A program made the position numbers and the translations under genes. Below are positions 17,810 to 26,782 of a stretch of DNA of 64,000 nt, in pieces. Numbering within the stretch: the stretch's first letter is position 1; the number at the start of each line of letters is the position of its first letter. This DNA comes from Chelatococcus sp. HY11 (GTDB taxonomy: Bacteria > Pseudomonadota > Alphaproteobacteria > Rhizobiales > Beijerinckiaceae), in contig NZ_JAHBRX010000002.1 of NCBI RefSeq assembly GCF_018398335.1, positions 1,798,001-1,862,000 of the forward strand, given 5' to 3'. The notes beneath the pieces were generated by a model. That model had not been told where the DNA came from, ran no database searches, and was given only the letters and a program-made list of their open reading frames with translations.

Positions 17810-19087
17810 ATGAGCGCCTATCCTATCGATCTCGACCGCGAGCCCGTCGATGCGCCGCTGTTCGCGCCCCAGGCCTTCCGGCTCACGGATGAGCAGGCCG
17901 CGTTGACTGCAAAAGTCCGCGCCTTCGGTCGAGAGGTGGTGGCTCCCCGCGCCGCCAAACATGATCGCGAGGCCACTTTCCCGATCGAGAATTTCCGGGA
18001 CATGCACGGCGAGGGGCTGCTCCGGCTCTGTATTCCGAAGGACGAGGGCGGCCTCGGCGCGGACTTCCAGACCTATTGCCTCTCGGCCGCCGAACTCGGC
18101 CGCTATTGCGGGGCGACGGCGCTCTCCTGGAACATGCATGTCTGCTCGACGCTATGGTCCGGCCCTCTGGCCGACGAACTCGAGATGACGCCCGCGGATC
18201 GCGCGGCCCATCGGGCACGCCGCAGCGTCCATTACCAGCGCATCGTGAATGATGGCGCCGTCTATGCCCAACCCTTCTCTGAGGGTGGCGCCGCTGCTGC
18301 CGGCGCGATTGCCTTCGGCACCGAGGCGAGGCCGGTCGAGGGCGGCTTCATCGTGAACGGCAAGAAGATCTTCGCGTCCCTCTCCGGCGCCGCCGACTAC
18401 TACGGTGTGTTGTGCACGGAACGCGCCGAGGGCGAGGCGGCGAGCCGACGCAACACGCTTTATCTCGCCGTGCCGGCTAACGCCGAAGGCGTCTCCGTGG
18501 TCGGCGACTGGGATCCGCTCGGCATGCGGGGGACGGTGTCGCGGACGCTCCTCTTCAAGGATGTGTTCGTGCCGGACGACGCTATGCTGATGCCGCATGG
18601 CGTTTATTTCCAGGCGGCGACCCGCTGGCCGCATATGTTCCTGACGCTGTCACCGACCTATATGGGTTTGGCGCAAGCGGCCTATGACTTCACGGTGTCC
18701 TATCTGCGCGGCGAACTGCCCGGCATGCCGCCGGTGAAGCGGCGCATGTTCCCCACCAAACAGATCGCCGTGGCCGAGATGCGGATCATGCTGGAGCAGA
18801 CCAAGGCCCTGTGGTTCCAGGCCATTACCGAGGCATGCGCCAATCCGAGCCGCGAGCAGGTTTTGCGCGCCTATGCGGCCCAGCACACGGTGATGGAGAA
18901 CGCCAACGCGATCGCCGTGAAGGCGATCCGCACCTGCGGCGGCCAGGCCATGCTGAAGAGCCTGCCCCTGGAGCGGATCTACCGCGACAGCCGCTGCGGC
19001 GCCTTGATGCTGCCCTGGACCGCCGAGATCTGCGTCGATCGCATCGGCCGCGAGGCGCTCTACGAGCCCGGCGAAAAGGACGACTGA
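17810..19087 (+). CDS. Acyl-CoA dehydrogenase family protein
   Basis: A 425-residue flavoprotein with acyl-CoA dehydrogenase architecture: an N-terminal helical domain (RAFGREVVAPRAAKHDREA), a central beta domain (YAQPFSEGGAAAAG and GGFIVNGKKIFASLSGAAD) and a C-terminal helical domain (MENANAIAVKAIRTCGGQAM, RIYRDSRCGALMLP). It catalyses FAD-dependent oxidation of an acyl-CoA, or, as in DszC/HpaB relatives of the fold, an oxygenation. The ATG at 17810 follows GAGGGAA. The catalytic base cannot be assigned confidently from sequence alone. Confidence 0.88.
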   Translation: MSAYPIDLDREPVDAPLFAPQAFRLTDEQAALTAKVRAFGREVVAPRAAKHDREATFPIENFRDMHGEGLLRLCIPKDEGGLGADFQTYCLSAAELGRYCGATALSWNMHVCSTLWSGPLADELEMTPADRAAHRARRSVHYQRIVNDGAVYAQPFSEGGAAAAGAIAFGTEARPVEGGFIVNGKKIFASLSGAADYYGVLCTERAEGEAASRRNTLYLAVPANAEGVSVVGDWDPLGMRGTVSRTLLFKDVFVPDDAMLMPHGVYFQAATRWPHMFLTLSPTYMGLAQAAYDFTVSYLRGELPGMPPVKRRMFPTKQIAVAEMRIMLEQTKALWFQAITEACANPSREQVLRAYAAQHTVMENANAIAVKAIRTCGGQAMLKSLPLERIYRDSRCGALMLPWTAEICVDRIGREALYEPGEKDD

Positions 19088-19095
19088 GAACGCGC

Positions 19096-20601
19096 ATGGA
19101 TCTGTCCGATCTCATTGACCGCAACGCGGCCTTCACGCCGGACAAGGTGGCGATACGCTTCGAGGGCGCGACGTTCACCTATCGGGCCCTGTCGCAACGC
19201 ATTGCCGCGACGGCACGCGCGCTGAAGTCGCATTTCGGGGTGGGGCGCGGCGACCGGGTGGCGATCCTCGCGGCCAATCATCCCGACTATCTCGTGCTGC
19301 TCTATGCCTGTGCACGGCTCGGGGCGATGCTGGTGCCGATCAACTGGCGGCTTGCGGTGCCGGAGCAGGTCTTCATCCTCACCGATGCCTCGGTGAAGGT
19401 GCTGTTCGTCGAGGAGACCTATGCCGCCGTGGTCGCGCCGCTCGCGGAGGCGGCACCGGAAACGCGCGTCGTCGGCCTTGAATTTGTGCCACCGGACGCG
19501 ATCTCCTTCGACGATCTGTTGGCCGTGGGCAGCGGGGATGGACGCAATCCCCATATCGATTTCTCCTGTCCGCTGCTGATCGTCTACACGTCCGGCACGA
19601 CAGGGCGGCCCAAGGGCGCGGTGCTGCGGCAGGAGGCGCTGGTGTGGAACGCCGCCATGAGCCAGCATATGCATGGCCTGACGAGCGACGACCATATCCT
19701 CACGGTGCTGCCGTTCTTCCATGTGGGCGGCTTGAACATCCAGACGACGCCGGCGCTTCACCTCGGCGCGACCGTCACCATCCACCGGCGCTTCGCGCCC
19801 GACGCGACGCTCGCGGCCATCGCCGAGGACCGGACGACCCATACAGTGCTTGTCCCCACCACGATCCAGGCTGTCGTCGCGCATCCGGATTGGGCGACGA
19901 CGGATCTCTCCAGCCTGCGGGCACTGTCCACGGGCTCCGTCAACGTGCCGCAGCAGTTGATCGACGCGGTCGCCGCGCGCGGCATTCCTGTGCTGCAGGT
20001 CTATGGCTCCACCGAGACCTGCCCCATCGCCGTCTATACGCGTCTCGGCGGCGAGGCGCGCGGCACTTCGACGGGCCTGCCCGGCCTCCATTGCGAGGCG
20101 CGCATCGTCAATGAGAAGGGGGAGGAGGTGCCCCACGGCACCGCCGGCGAGGTCGTCGTGCGCGGACCAAGCGTCTTCTTCGAGTATTGGGGCAACGAGG
20201 CCGCCACGGCCGAGGCCTTGAAGAACGGCTGGTATTACACCGGTGATATCGGCACGCGCGATGCGGATGGCTATTTCCACATCCATGACCGCAAGAAGAA
20301 CGTCATCATCTCAGGCGGTGAGAACATCTATCCGGCCGAATTGGAGCGCGTTCTCGGTGAACATGTGGCAGTCGCGGAAGTGGCTGTCATCGGCCGGCCC
20401 GATCCGAGATGGCAGGAAGTGCCCGTCGCCTATGTGGTGATCCGCCGCGACTGCGCGGTCGATGCCGAGGCACTCATCGCCCACGCGCGCGACAACCTCG
20501 CTCGTTTCAAGGTGCCGCGCGAGATCGTCTTCGTCGACAGCCTGCCACGCAATGCCATGGGCAAGGTGCAGCATTTCGTTCTCAAACAACAATTGGCGTG
20601 A
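19096..20601 (+). CDS. AMP-forming acyl-CoA synthetase/ligase
   Basis: A 501-residue ANL-superfamily ligase. The P-loop is LIVYTSGTTGRPKGAVL (about residues 165-181), followed by VYGSTETCP, the ATP/hinge region WYYTGDIGTRDADGY and the C-terminal catalytic lysine in LPRNAMGKVQHF. It activates a carboxylic acid to the CoA thioester and so probably supplies the substrate of the flanking dehydrogenases. It starts at 19096, eight bases after the previous stop. Confidence 0.9.
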   Translation: MDLSDLIDRNAAFTPDKVAIRFEGATFTYRALSQRIAATARALKSHFGVGRGDRVAILAANHPDYLVLLYACARLGAMLVPINWRLAVPEQVFILTDASVKVLFVEETYAAVVAPLAEAAPETRVVGLEFVPPDAISFDDLLAVGSGDGRNPHIDFSCPLLIVYTSGTTGRPKGAVLRQEALVWNAAMSQHMHGLTSDDHILTVLPFFHVGGLNIQTTPALHLGATVTIHRRFAPDATLAAIAEDRTTHTVLVPTTIQAVVAHPDWATTDLSSLRALSTGSVNVPQQLIDAVAARGIPVLQVYGSTETCPIAVYTRLGGEARGTSTGLPGLHCEARIVNEKGEEVPHGTAGEVVVRGPSVFFEYWGNEAATAEALKNGWYYTGDIGTRDADGYFHIHDRKKNVIISGGENIYPAELERVLGEHVAVAEVAVIGRPDPRWQEVPVAYVVIRRDCAVDAEALIAHARDNLARFKVPREIVFVDSLPRNAMGKVQHFVLKQQLA

Positions 20602-20614
20602 TGGGAGATCCCTG

Positions 20615-21721
20615 ATGAAGATTGCCGTGATGAAGATTGCCGTTCTTGGCGGAGGCAACGGCTCGTTCGCGGCGGCCGGGGATTTCGCGCTCGCGGGCCA
20701 TGATGTCCGGCTGTGGCGGCGCGACAGCGAGGCCGTGAAGGCGCATAATGCAGCCGGCCGCATCATCGAGATCAAGGATTTCACAGGCCGGCATCAAGCG
20801 ACGATCGGCCTCATCACCGACGATATCGCCGCCGCCGTGCGTGATGCCGAACTCATCGTCTGCCCGGCGCCGGCGACCGCCCAGCCCGATATCGCGCGTT
20901 GGCTCGCCCCCCATCTCACCGATGGCCAGGTGGTCTATCTGCCGCCGGGCACCTTCGGCTCGATGATCTTCGCCAAGGCCGCCCATGATGCGGGCAACAG
21001 GGCGGCGGTCGCCTTCGCCGAAACCGGCACGCTGCCCTGGCTGACGCGCAAGCACGGCCCCTTCGAGGTGGCGATCACCGTGCGCGCGAAGCGCCTGCCG
21101 ACCGGCGTCTTCCCGCTTACGCGGAAGGCCCATGCGCTTGAGGTCATCGGGCAGGCTTTCCCGGGCGTGATCGAGGATTGCGGCGACGCCCTCTCCGGCG
21201 CGCTGATGAATGCCGGGCCGATCATTCACCCGCCGCTCATCACCATGAACGCGGGGCCGCTGGAGCATTTCCCGCGCTGGGATATTCACAAGGAAGGTAC
21301 GCAGCCCGCCATCCGCCGCGTCACCGATGCGCTCGATGCGGAGCGCATCGCCATCCGCGAGGCGGTGGGCTATGGCGGGCCGCATTTCCCGCTCGCCCAT
21401 CACTATGCGCGCGACGGCGAGGAATGGATGTATGGACGCGGCTCCCATGACCGGCTCACCGATTCCGGCGATTGGCGCGAGAACATCATCCTCACGGAAC
21501 ATCGCTATATGGTCGAGGATACGCGCATCGGTCTGTCCTTCTTCCGCTCTGTCGCCGCGCTCGCCGGCGTCGAAACGCCGTTGATGCGCGCCTTCACGGC
21601 AATCGGCGGAGCGGTCTGCGGCGAGGACTTCATGCAGACGGGCCGCACCTTGCGCAGCACCGGTTTCGGCGACTACGACCGCGCATCCCTGCAGGCGCTC
21701 CTGAGGGACGGCTTCCAATGA
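20615..21721 (+). CDS. NAD/NADP octopine/nopaline dehydrogenase family protein
   Basis: A 368-residue two-domain dehydrogenase. The Rossmann motif KIAVLGGGNGSFAAAGDFAL is near the N-terminus, and the opine dehydrogenase C-terminal domain (about 185-340) includes GPIIHPPLITMNAGPLEHF. Family members reduce imines formed from amino and keto acids, or oxidise opines. The first ten codons are an imperfect tandem repeat (see findings), giving two in-frame ATGs, 20615 and 20630; the ribosome site GGGAG favours the first. It overlaps the next gene by four bases. Confidence 0.85.
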   Translation: MKIAVMKIAVLGGGNGSFAAAGDFALAGHDVRLWRRDSEAVKAHNAAGRIIEIKDFTGRHQATIGLITDDIAAAVRDAELIVCPAPATAQPDIARWLAPHLTDGQVVYLPPGTFGSMIFAKAAHDAGNRAAVAFAETGTLPWLTRKHGPFEVAITVRAKRLPTGVFPLTRKAHALEVIGQAFPGVIEDCGDALSGALMNAGPIIHPPLITMNAGPLEHFPRWDIHKEGTQPAIRRVTDALDAERIAIREAVGYGGPHFPLAHHYARDGEEWMYGRGSHDRLTDSGDWRENIILTEHRYMVEDTRIGLSFFRSVAALAGVETPLMRAFTAIGGAVCGEDFMQTGRTLRSTGFGDYDRASLQALLRDGFQ

Positions 21722-22707
21722 GCGGGCGGGAACGCATTGCCTGTCTCGGCGCGGGCCGTATGGGGCGCGGCATAGCCGCGGTCTTCGCCTATGCCGGCCA
21801 TGACGTCGTCATCGTCGATCTCAAGCCCCGCGCTGCGGACGATTTCTCGCGCCTGGCCGCCGAGGCGCTGGGCGAGGTGCGCGGCACGCTCGGCATGCTG
21901 GCGGAACTCGGTATGTTCGACAGTGCCGCTGTCGAGCGGATCGCGGCGAGGGTTTCCGTCGTGCCGGATGCTGAGGCGGAAACGGCCTTGTCTTCCGCCA
22001 CGGTCATCTTCGAGGGCGTGCCGGAGGTGCTCGATCTCAAGCGCGAGGCACTTGCCAGGGCCTCGCGGCTGGCAGGTCCCGCCCCCATCATCGCCTCGAC
22101 TACATCGACCATCCTGGTTGATGACCTGTCCGACGTGGTGGAGCATCCCGAACGCTTCCTCAACGCCCATTGGCTCAACCCCGCTTATCTCGTGCCGCTG
22201 GTCGAACTGTCGCCGGGCAAGACCACGGACCCGGCTGTGACGGTGCGACTGCGTGGCTTGCTGGAGGCCGTCGGCAAGGTGCCCGTGACCTGCGCGCCGA
22301 GCCCTGGCTATATCGTGCCGCGCATCCAGGCGCTCGCCATGAACGAGGCCGCGCGCATGGTCGAGGAAGGGGTCGCCACGGCGGAGGAACTCGACAAGGC
22401 GATCAAATACGGCTTCGGCTTCCGCTTCGCGGTGCTCGGGTTGCTCGAATTCATCGACTGGGGCGGCGGCGATATTCTTTACTATGCCAGCCATTACCTG
22501 GCGAAAGCGCTCGATGATCCGCGCCATGCGCCCCCAGCCATCGTCGAGCATAATATGCGGGAGGGGCGCATCGGGCTCAAGACAGGCAAGGGCTTCCTGG
22601 ACTACGACAACCTCGATCTCGACGCTTATCGTCGCGACAGGCTGAAAGCCTTCGCCGCGATGCTCGACCAGTATGGGCTGAAGCGCCCGCCCGTCCTCGA
22701 CGAATAG
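21718..22707 (+). CDS. 3-hydroxyacyl-CoA dehydrogenase family protein
   Basis: A 329-residue NAD-dependent dehydrogenase: N-terminal Rossmann motif CLGAGRMGRGIAAVFAYAG, catalytic histidine and asparagine in NAHWLNPAYLVPLVEL, and a C-terminal dimerisation domain with GLKTGKGFLDYD. It oxidises the hydroxyl of a 3-hydroxyacyl-CoA or a similar substrate such as L-carnitine or L-gulonate. It ends the operon, which has no thiolase or enoyl-CoA hydratase, so this is not ordinary beta-oxidation. Confidence 0.87.
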   Translation: MSGRERIACLGAGRMGRGIAAVFAYAGHDVVIVDLKPRAADDFSRLAAEALGEVRGTLGMLAELGMFDSAAVERIAARVSVVPDAEAETALSSATVIFEGVPEVLDLKREALARASRLAGPAPIIASTTSTILVDDLSDVVEHPERFLNAHWLNPAYLVPLVELSPGKTTDPAVTVRLRGLLEAVGKVPVTCAPSPGYIVPRIQALAMNEAARMVEEGVATAEELDKAIKYGFGFRFAVLGLLEFIDWGGGDILYYASHYLAKALDDPRHAPPAIVEHNMREGRIGLKTGKGFLDYDNLDLDAYRRDRLKAFAAMLDQYGLKRPPVLDE

Positions 22708-22734
22708 AGCGGCGGGGAGCTCCGGCCGGACGCC

Positions 22735-23181
22735 TCAGATGTGATAGATGAAGGATGCCATCGCATCATCCGTCAGTTCGCGCATGTCGGCGAGGGTCCT
22801 GTTGTCCAGCACGTTCGCGATGGCTTCGCGAACCTCCAGCATCATCAGGCGTATCTCGCAGCGCGCCTCGTCGCAGTCGTCGCAGCGGCGATAGGCGGTG
22901 CGGCTGGCGCATTGGATCGGCGCGAGCGGACCGTCCAATACGCGGATGACGTCGCCAATGATGATCTCCTCAGCCGGTCGGGCCAGCATATAGCCGCCGC
23001 CCTTGCCTTTTCGACTGTTGAGGAAACGGGCGTTACGGAGTTCCCCGAGAATAGCGTCCAGGAACTTCTTCGGAATGTTATTGGCTTCGGCGATCTCGGC
23101 GACCTGGACAGATTCGCCAGGCTTCAGGCTGGCAAGAAATACGATTGCCTTCAGGCCATACTTGCCCTTCTTGGTCAGCAC
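22735..23181 (-). CDS. Rrf2-family transcriptional regulator (CymR/IscR-like)
   Basis: A 148-residue Rrf2 protein. The winged helix is in the first 60 residues (SVQVAEIAEANNIPKKFLDAI, then RKGKGGGYMLARPAEEI). Near residues 95-115 there is a cysteine-rich loop, CASRTAYRRCDDCDEARCEI, that could hold an Fe-S cluster. It lies beside the serine acetyltransferase and a sulfonate-type transporter, like CymR-type regulators of cysteine metabolism. A candidate target motif is described at 24207 and 26781. Confidence 0.88.
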   Translation of the reverse strand: MLTKKGKYGLKAIVFLASLKPGESVQVAEIAEANNIPKKFLDAILGELRNARFLNSRKGKGGGYMLARPAEEIIIGDVIRVLDGPLAPIQCASRTAYRRCDDCDEARCEIRLMMLEVREAIANVLDNRTLADMRELTDDAMASFIYHI

Positions 23182-23296
23182 TGCCTTGCCTCCTGTCTGT
23201 CAGGCCCGCGCAAGTTGGCGTCCGTCCGGCTCCCGGTCCGGTAGAAAAACGGTGCCGTAGAGGGCGCTGCGTTCTGGAATGGCGGCGATGGCGCCG

Positions 23297-24112
23297 TCAC
23301 AGCCCGACGTCATAGAACATCTGATCCATGCTCTTGGCGGGTTCGATCGTGCGATCGACCATGCCAACCTTAACCGCGGGGACGCCGGCGACGGTCGTGT
23401 AGGGCGGCACGGAATGCAGCACGACCGATCCCGCGCCCACCCGCGCGCCATGGCCGATCTCGATGTCGCCGAGCAGGATCGCGCCTGCGCCGATCAGGAC
23501 GCCCGAGCGCACCTTTGGATGCCTCTTGCAGTTGCGGCTGCCCGTGCCGCCCAGGGTGACGCCCTGCAGCAGCGACACGTCATCCTCGATCTCGCTGGTT
23601 TCTCCGATGACGATGCCCGTCGCGTGATCGAAGAAGATGCCGAGGCCGATCCTCACCGCCGGATGGATGTCGACCTGCAGCGCCTCGGCGGCGGCGCTCT
23701 GGATCGCGAGAGAGAGATCCTTGCGCCCCTCGCGCCAGAGCCAGTGGGAGAGGCGATGGGCCTGCAGGGCATGGAAGCCCTTGAAATGTAGCAACGGCTC
23801 AAGGTAGCGCGTCGTGGCCGGATCCCGATCGAGAATGGCTGCCAGATCCGCCCTGATGGCCTGCCTTATTGTGCGATCGGCGCGAAGGGCCTGCGCGAAG
23901 GCGGCGTTGATCAGATCGGGCGGTAGGAAATCATGGGCTATGCGGTTGGCGACACGCGCCGCGACGGCCTCTTCCAGACTGCTGTGATGGAGAATGCCCG
24001 CATAGAGCAAGCTCGCCAGTTCAGGCTCATGCGCGACGCCTTCGCGTGCTTCGGCCTGGATCGTGAGCCAGATCGGATCGGCCAGCGCGATGTTCTGACG
24101 AGCGGAACGCAT
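23297..24112 (-). CDS. cysE: Serine O-acetyltransferase
   Basis: A 271-residue acetyltransferase that makes O-acetyl-L-serine, the carbon acceptor for sulfide in cysteine synthesis. The N-terminal helical domain is residues 1-140. The left-handed beta-helix that follows has ALQVDIHPAVRIGLGIFFD, the catalytic histidine in HATGIVIGETSEI, LLQGVTLGGTG and KRHPKVRSGVLIGAGA. The ATG at 24112 is used; a TTG at 24196 would add a non-family extension. Neighbours are Rrf2, a sulfonate-type ABC transporter and monooxygenases, which tie it to release of sulfur from organosulfur compounds. Confidence 0.9.
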   Translation of the reverse strand: MRSARQNIALADPIWLTIQAEAREGVAHEPELASLLYAGILHHSSLEEAVAARVANRIAHDFLPPDLINAAFAQALRADRTIRQAIRADLAAILDRDPATTRYLEPLLHFKGFHALQAHRLSHWLWREGRKDLSLAIQSAAAEALQVDIHPAVRIGLGIFFDHATGIVIGETSEIEDDVSLLQGVTLGGTGSRNCKRHPKVRSGVLIGAGAILLGDIEIGHGARVGAGSVVLHSVPPYTTVAGVPAVKVGMVDRTIEPAKSMDQMFYDVGL

Positions 24113-24206
24113 CTCGATGTCTTCTCCTATCCCACTCCACACCGCGCCGCCAACAGTGGGGCGAATGTATCGTCCGACCACCGGCGAATGCTTCAAGTTC
24201 GTTCGT

Positions 24207-24219
24207 ATACTAAATCGAC
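24207..24219. promoter_or_regulatory. ACTAAA-type motif upstream of serine acetyltransferase
   Basis: ATACTAAATCGAC matches 11 of 13 bases of ATACTAAACCGGC at 26812, in front of the first monooxygenase. It sits in an AT-rich patch 95 bases before the acetyltransferase start. Candidate site for the local sulfur regulator. Confidence 0.35.
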
Positions 24220-24286
24220 AACTTTAATCATATAGGCGCCATTCCTCGAATTTCACGGTCTACAGGGCCTCGTTGTGGAATGCTGT

Positions 24287-25069
24287 TCAACGGCCGTCTC
24301 GCCAGGACAGCGCATGCCGCTCGATACGCTCGGCGGTGGCGTTCATGGCAAAGCCGACAAGGCCGAGGATGACGACGCCGAGCATCACCAGATCCATCTC
24401 GAACCGTTCCCTGCCGGCGATGATCAGGCCGCCGACGCCGGGGCCGACCGCCATGAAATATTCCGCTCCGACCGTCGCCAACCAGGAATAGATCAGTGCC
24501 AGGTGGACACCGGTGAGGATGGAGGGAACGGCGGCCGGCAGATAGACGCGCCTGATCAGCTGCAGGCGGCTGAAGCGCAGGGCCCTCGCCACTTCGATGA
24601 TGTGGGCCGGCGCGCCGCGCATGCCCTCGATCGTGTTGAGCGCCACGGGAATGAAGGCCGCCAACGCGATGAAGGCGATTTTGGCGGTCTCCGCGAAGCC
24701 GCACCAGATCGAGATGATGGGGATCCAGGCGAGCACGGCGATCTGTTTGGCTGCGTGGAATGTCGGGCCGATCAGGCGTTCGGCGAGCCGTGACAGCCCC
24801 AGCAGCATGCCAAAGCTTATGCCGGCCGCCGTCCCGATGGCAAAGCCGGTGAGATTGCGCGCGAGGCTTGCAGCGAGATGGGTGAAGAGATCACCCGAGA
24901 CGGTTTCGTGCCAGGCGGTCGCGGCGATCTTCTCCAAGGGAGGAAGGAAGCGCGGGTCGATAAGGCCGATATGGCTGGAGATCTCCCAGAACAGGAAGAT
25001 CACAACCGGAAGCGCAAGGCCACGCCAGCGGCGGCTTGACTGTGGGTGAATGGCGGTCACGAGGGTCAT
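24287..25069 (-). CDS. ABC permease, sulfonate/taurine type (SsuC/TauC-like)
   Basis: A 260-residue inner-membrane permease of the NitT/TauT class with about six helices. The EAA-type loop is EVARALRFSRLQLIRRVYL with AAVPSILTG. The ATG at 25069 overlaps the stop of the preceding permease (ATGA); the frame continues 5' only in the shadow of that gene. With 25066-25890 it forms the membrane pore of the transporter driven by the ATPase at 25900. Confidence 0.9.
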   Translation of the reverse strand: MTLVTAIHPQSSRRWRGLALPVVIFLFWEISSHIGLIDPRFLPPLEKIAATAWHETVSGDLFTHLAASLARNLTGFAIGTAAGISFGMLLGLSRLAERLIGPTFHAAKQIAVLAWIPIISIWCGFAETAKIAFIALAAFIPVALNTIEGMRGAPAHIIEVARALRFSRLQLIRRVYLPAAVPSILTGVHLALIYSWLATVGAEYFMAVGPGVGGLIIAGRERFEMDLVMLGVVILGLVGFAMNATAERIERHALSWRDGR

Positions 25070-25890
25070 GCGATTGTCTCCACGCGCCAGGATTGAAAAT
25101 GGGCCTCCACACGCGCGAGGATGGCGTCCATGGCATAGCCGACGACGCCGATGACGATCATCGCAAAAATCATGATGTCGAGCCAGAACATCTGGCGACC
25201 CCAGACCAGGAGATAGCCCAGGCCCTCGGATGAGGCGAGGAGCTCTACCGCGACCAGGGCCGTCCACGCTTTCGTCAGGCTGTAGCGGATGCCGGTGAAG
25301 ATCTGCGGCACGGCGGCGGGAAGGATGAGCCTTCGCAACCGCTGCCAATGGGTGAGTTGGAACGCATCCGCCACCTCCATATAGCCTTTGGGGATCGAGC
25401 GGATGCCGGCCGCGGTGTTCAACACCACGGGAACGAAGGCGGCCTTGGCGATGATGACGATCTTCAGTGCCTCGCCGATGCCGAGAAAAAGCATGAGCAG
25501 CGGAATCCAGCCGAGGGTCGGAACCTGCGCGATCGCCGTGAAGGTCGGACGCACATAGTCGTCGACCACGGGGAACAGCCCCATGGCGAGGCCAAGCGCC
25601 AGGCCTACGCCGGCCCCGATCGCAAAGCCCAGCGCGACACGCGCCGCGCTGAAGCCGATATGCTGCAGCAGATCCCCGCCCCGGATGGTCTCAACGGCTG
25701 CCTGCCAGACATAGGACGGCGGTGGCAGAATCTGTTCGGGCAGCCAGCCGCGCGCCGAGGCCCAGCTCCATATTAAGAGGATTGCGAGTGGGAAGAGGAG
25801 AGCGACGGCGACCGTGCTCGCCCGGTTGAAGATCGCGGCAATGGCAGGGCGCGCGGTGACTTGTCGGAGAGGGATGACCTGCTCGCTCAT
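25066..25890 (-). CDS. ABC permease, sulfonate/taurine type (SsuC/TauC-like)
   Basis: A 274-residue permease related to its neighbour at 24287. A long N-terminal helix (VALLFPLAILLIWSWASARG) is followed by the binding-protein-dependent transport domain. The EAA loop is EVADAFQLTHWQRLRRLIL with PAAVPQIFTG. Two distinct permeases instead of an SsuC homodimer suggest a heterodimeric pore. It starts ten bases after the ATPase stop. Confidence 0.9.
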   Translation of the reverse strand: MSEQVIPLRQVTARPAIAAIFNRASTVAVALLFPLAILLIWSWASARGWLPEQILPPPSYVWQAAVETIRGGDLLQHIGFSAARVALGFAIGAGVGLALGLAMGLFPVVDDYVRPTFTAIAQVPTLGWIPLLMLFLGIGEALKIVIIAKAAFVPVVLNTAAGIRSIPKGYMEVADAFQLTHWQRLRRLILPAAVPQIFTGIRYSLTKAWTALVAVELLASSEGLGYLLVWGRQMFWLDIMIFAMIVIGVVGYAMDAILARVEAHFQSWRVETIA

Positions 25891-25899
25891 CGGTAAGCC

Positions 25900-26733
25900 T
25901 CAAGCTGGAAGGGCGGCGTCGCCGATTGGGAGGGAGCGCCAGCGGTCGGCCGGCTCTGCCGCCTCGTGGGCGAGCGAATTGCCGCTGACCGTTTCAAGCG
26001 CGTCGAGAACGACATTCCGCAGGCGCACGAGTTCTTCCGAGCGCCTGTCGCGCAGCCGCGGCAGGTCGATGTCGAAGATATGGGCGATGCGGCCAGGGCG
26101 CGGCGCCATCACGACGACCCGGTCGCCGAGAAGCACAGCCTCGTCGACATCATGGGTCACGAGGACCGTCGTGATTCGCTCATGGGCCCAGATGCGCTGC
26201 AATTCGTCCTGCAGATGGGCGCGGGTGAGCGCGTCAAGCGCGCCGAAGGGCTCATCGAGGAGGAGGACGCTCGGGCGGTTGACGAGACCGCGGGCGATCG
26301 CGACACGCTGCGCCATTCCGCCGGACAGTTGTCGCGGCAACGCCTTGGCGAAGACCGACAGCCCGACGAGGGCGAGATGGCTGGCGACCGTGCGCCGCTT
26401 GGCGGCCGTATCGAGGGGCGCATTCTCCAGCCCGAGCGCGACATTCTGCTCGACCGTCAGCCAGGGGAAGAGCCGCGGTTCCTGGAAGACGAGGCCGCGG
26501 TCGAGGCTTGGCCCCGCGACGGGCTGGCCGCCGTGCAGAACCTCGCCCTCGCCGGCATCAAGGCCGGCAATGATCCGCAGGAGCGTGGACTTCCCGCATC
26601 CGCTTGCGCCGACGATCGTCACGAAGGAGCCGGGCGCGATGTCGAGATCGATGTCGCTGAGCGCGGTCAGAGCTGACCCGTCCACATGGAATGTTTTGTT
26701 CACGGCGCGAATTGCCAGGCGATTTTCAGCCAA
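25900..26733 (-). CDS. ABC transporter ATPase, sulfonate/taurine type (SsuB/TauB-like)
   Basis: A 277-residue ABC ATPase. Walker A is GASGCGKSTLLRIIAG, the Q-loop VFQEPRLFPW, the signature LSGGMAQRVAIARGLV, Walker B LLLDEPFGALD and the H-loop VLVTHDVDEAV. It lacks the C-terminal TOBE extension of sugar-importer ATPases. It is the first gene of the minus-strand transporter operon and diverges from the monooxygenases at 26838; the cognate binding proteins are the two on the other strand (29606 and 30721). Confidence 0.92.
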   Translation of the reverse strand: MAENRLAIRAVNKTFHVDGSALTALSDIDLDIAPGSFVTIVGASGCGKSTLLRIIAGLDAGEGEVLHGGQPVAGPSLDRGLVFQEPRLFPWLTVEQNVALGLENAPLDTAAKRRTVASHLALVGLSVFAKALPRQLSGGMAQRVAIARGLVNRPSVLLLDEPFGALDALTRAHLQDELQRIWAHERITTVLVTHDVDEAVLLGDRVVVMAPRPGRIAHIFDIDLPRLRDRRSEELVRLRNVVLDALETVSGNSLAHEAAEPADRWRSLPIGDAALPA

Positions 26734-26753
26734 GGTCCACCTCCAACCGGGCG

Positions 26754-26782
26754 GTTTGGCGCTCTTCTGAAAAGCGCCAAAC
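26754..26782. promoter_or_regulatory. 29-base near-perfect palindrome upstream of the transporter ATPase
   Basis: GTTTGGCGCT (26754-26763) and AGCGCCAAAC (26773-26782) are perfect complements around CTTCTGAAA, whose TTC/GAA also pair. It sits 21 bases before the ATPase start on the minus strand: an operator, or a hairpin in the 5' leader. Confidence 0.5.

Noticed and set aside
24113-24196. A longer serine acetyltransferase starting at TTG 24196
   Set aside because: The added residues look unlike the family N-terminus and the start is a rare TTG; the ATG at 24112 gives a normal length.
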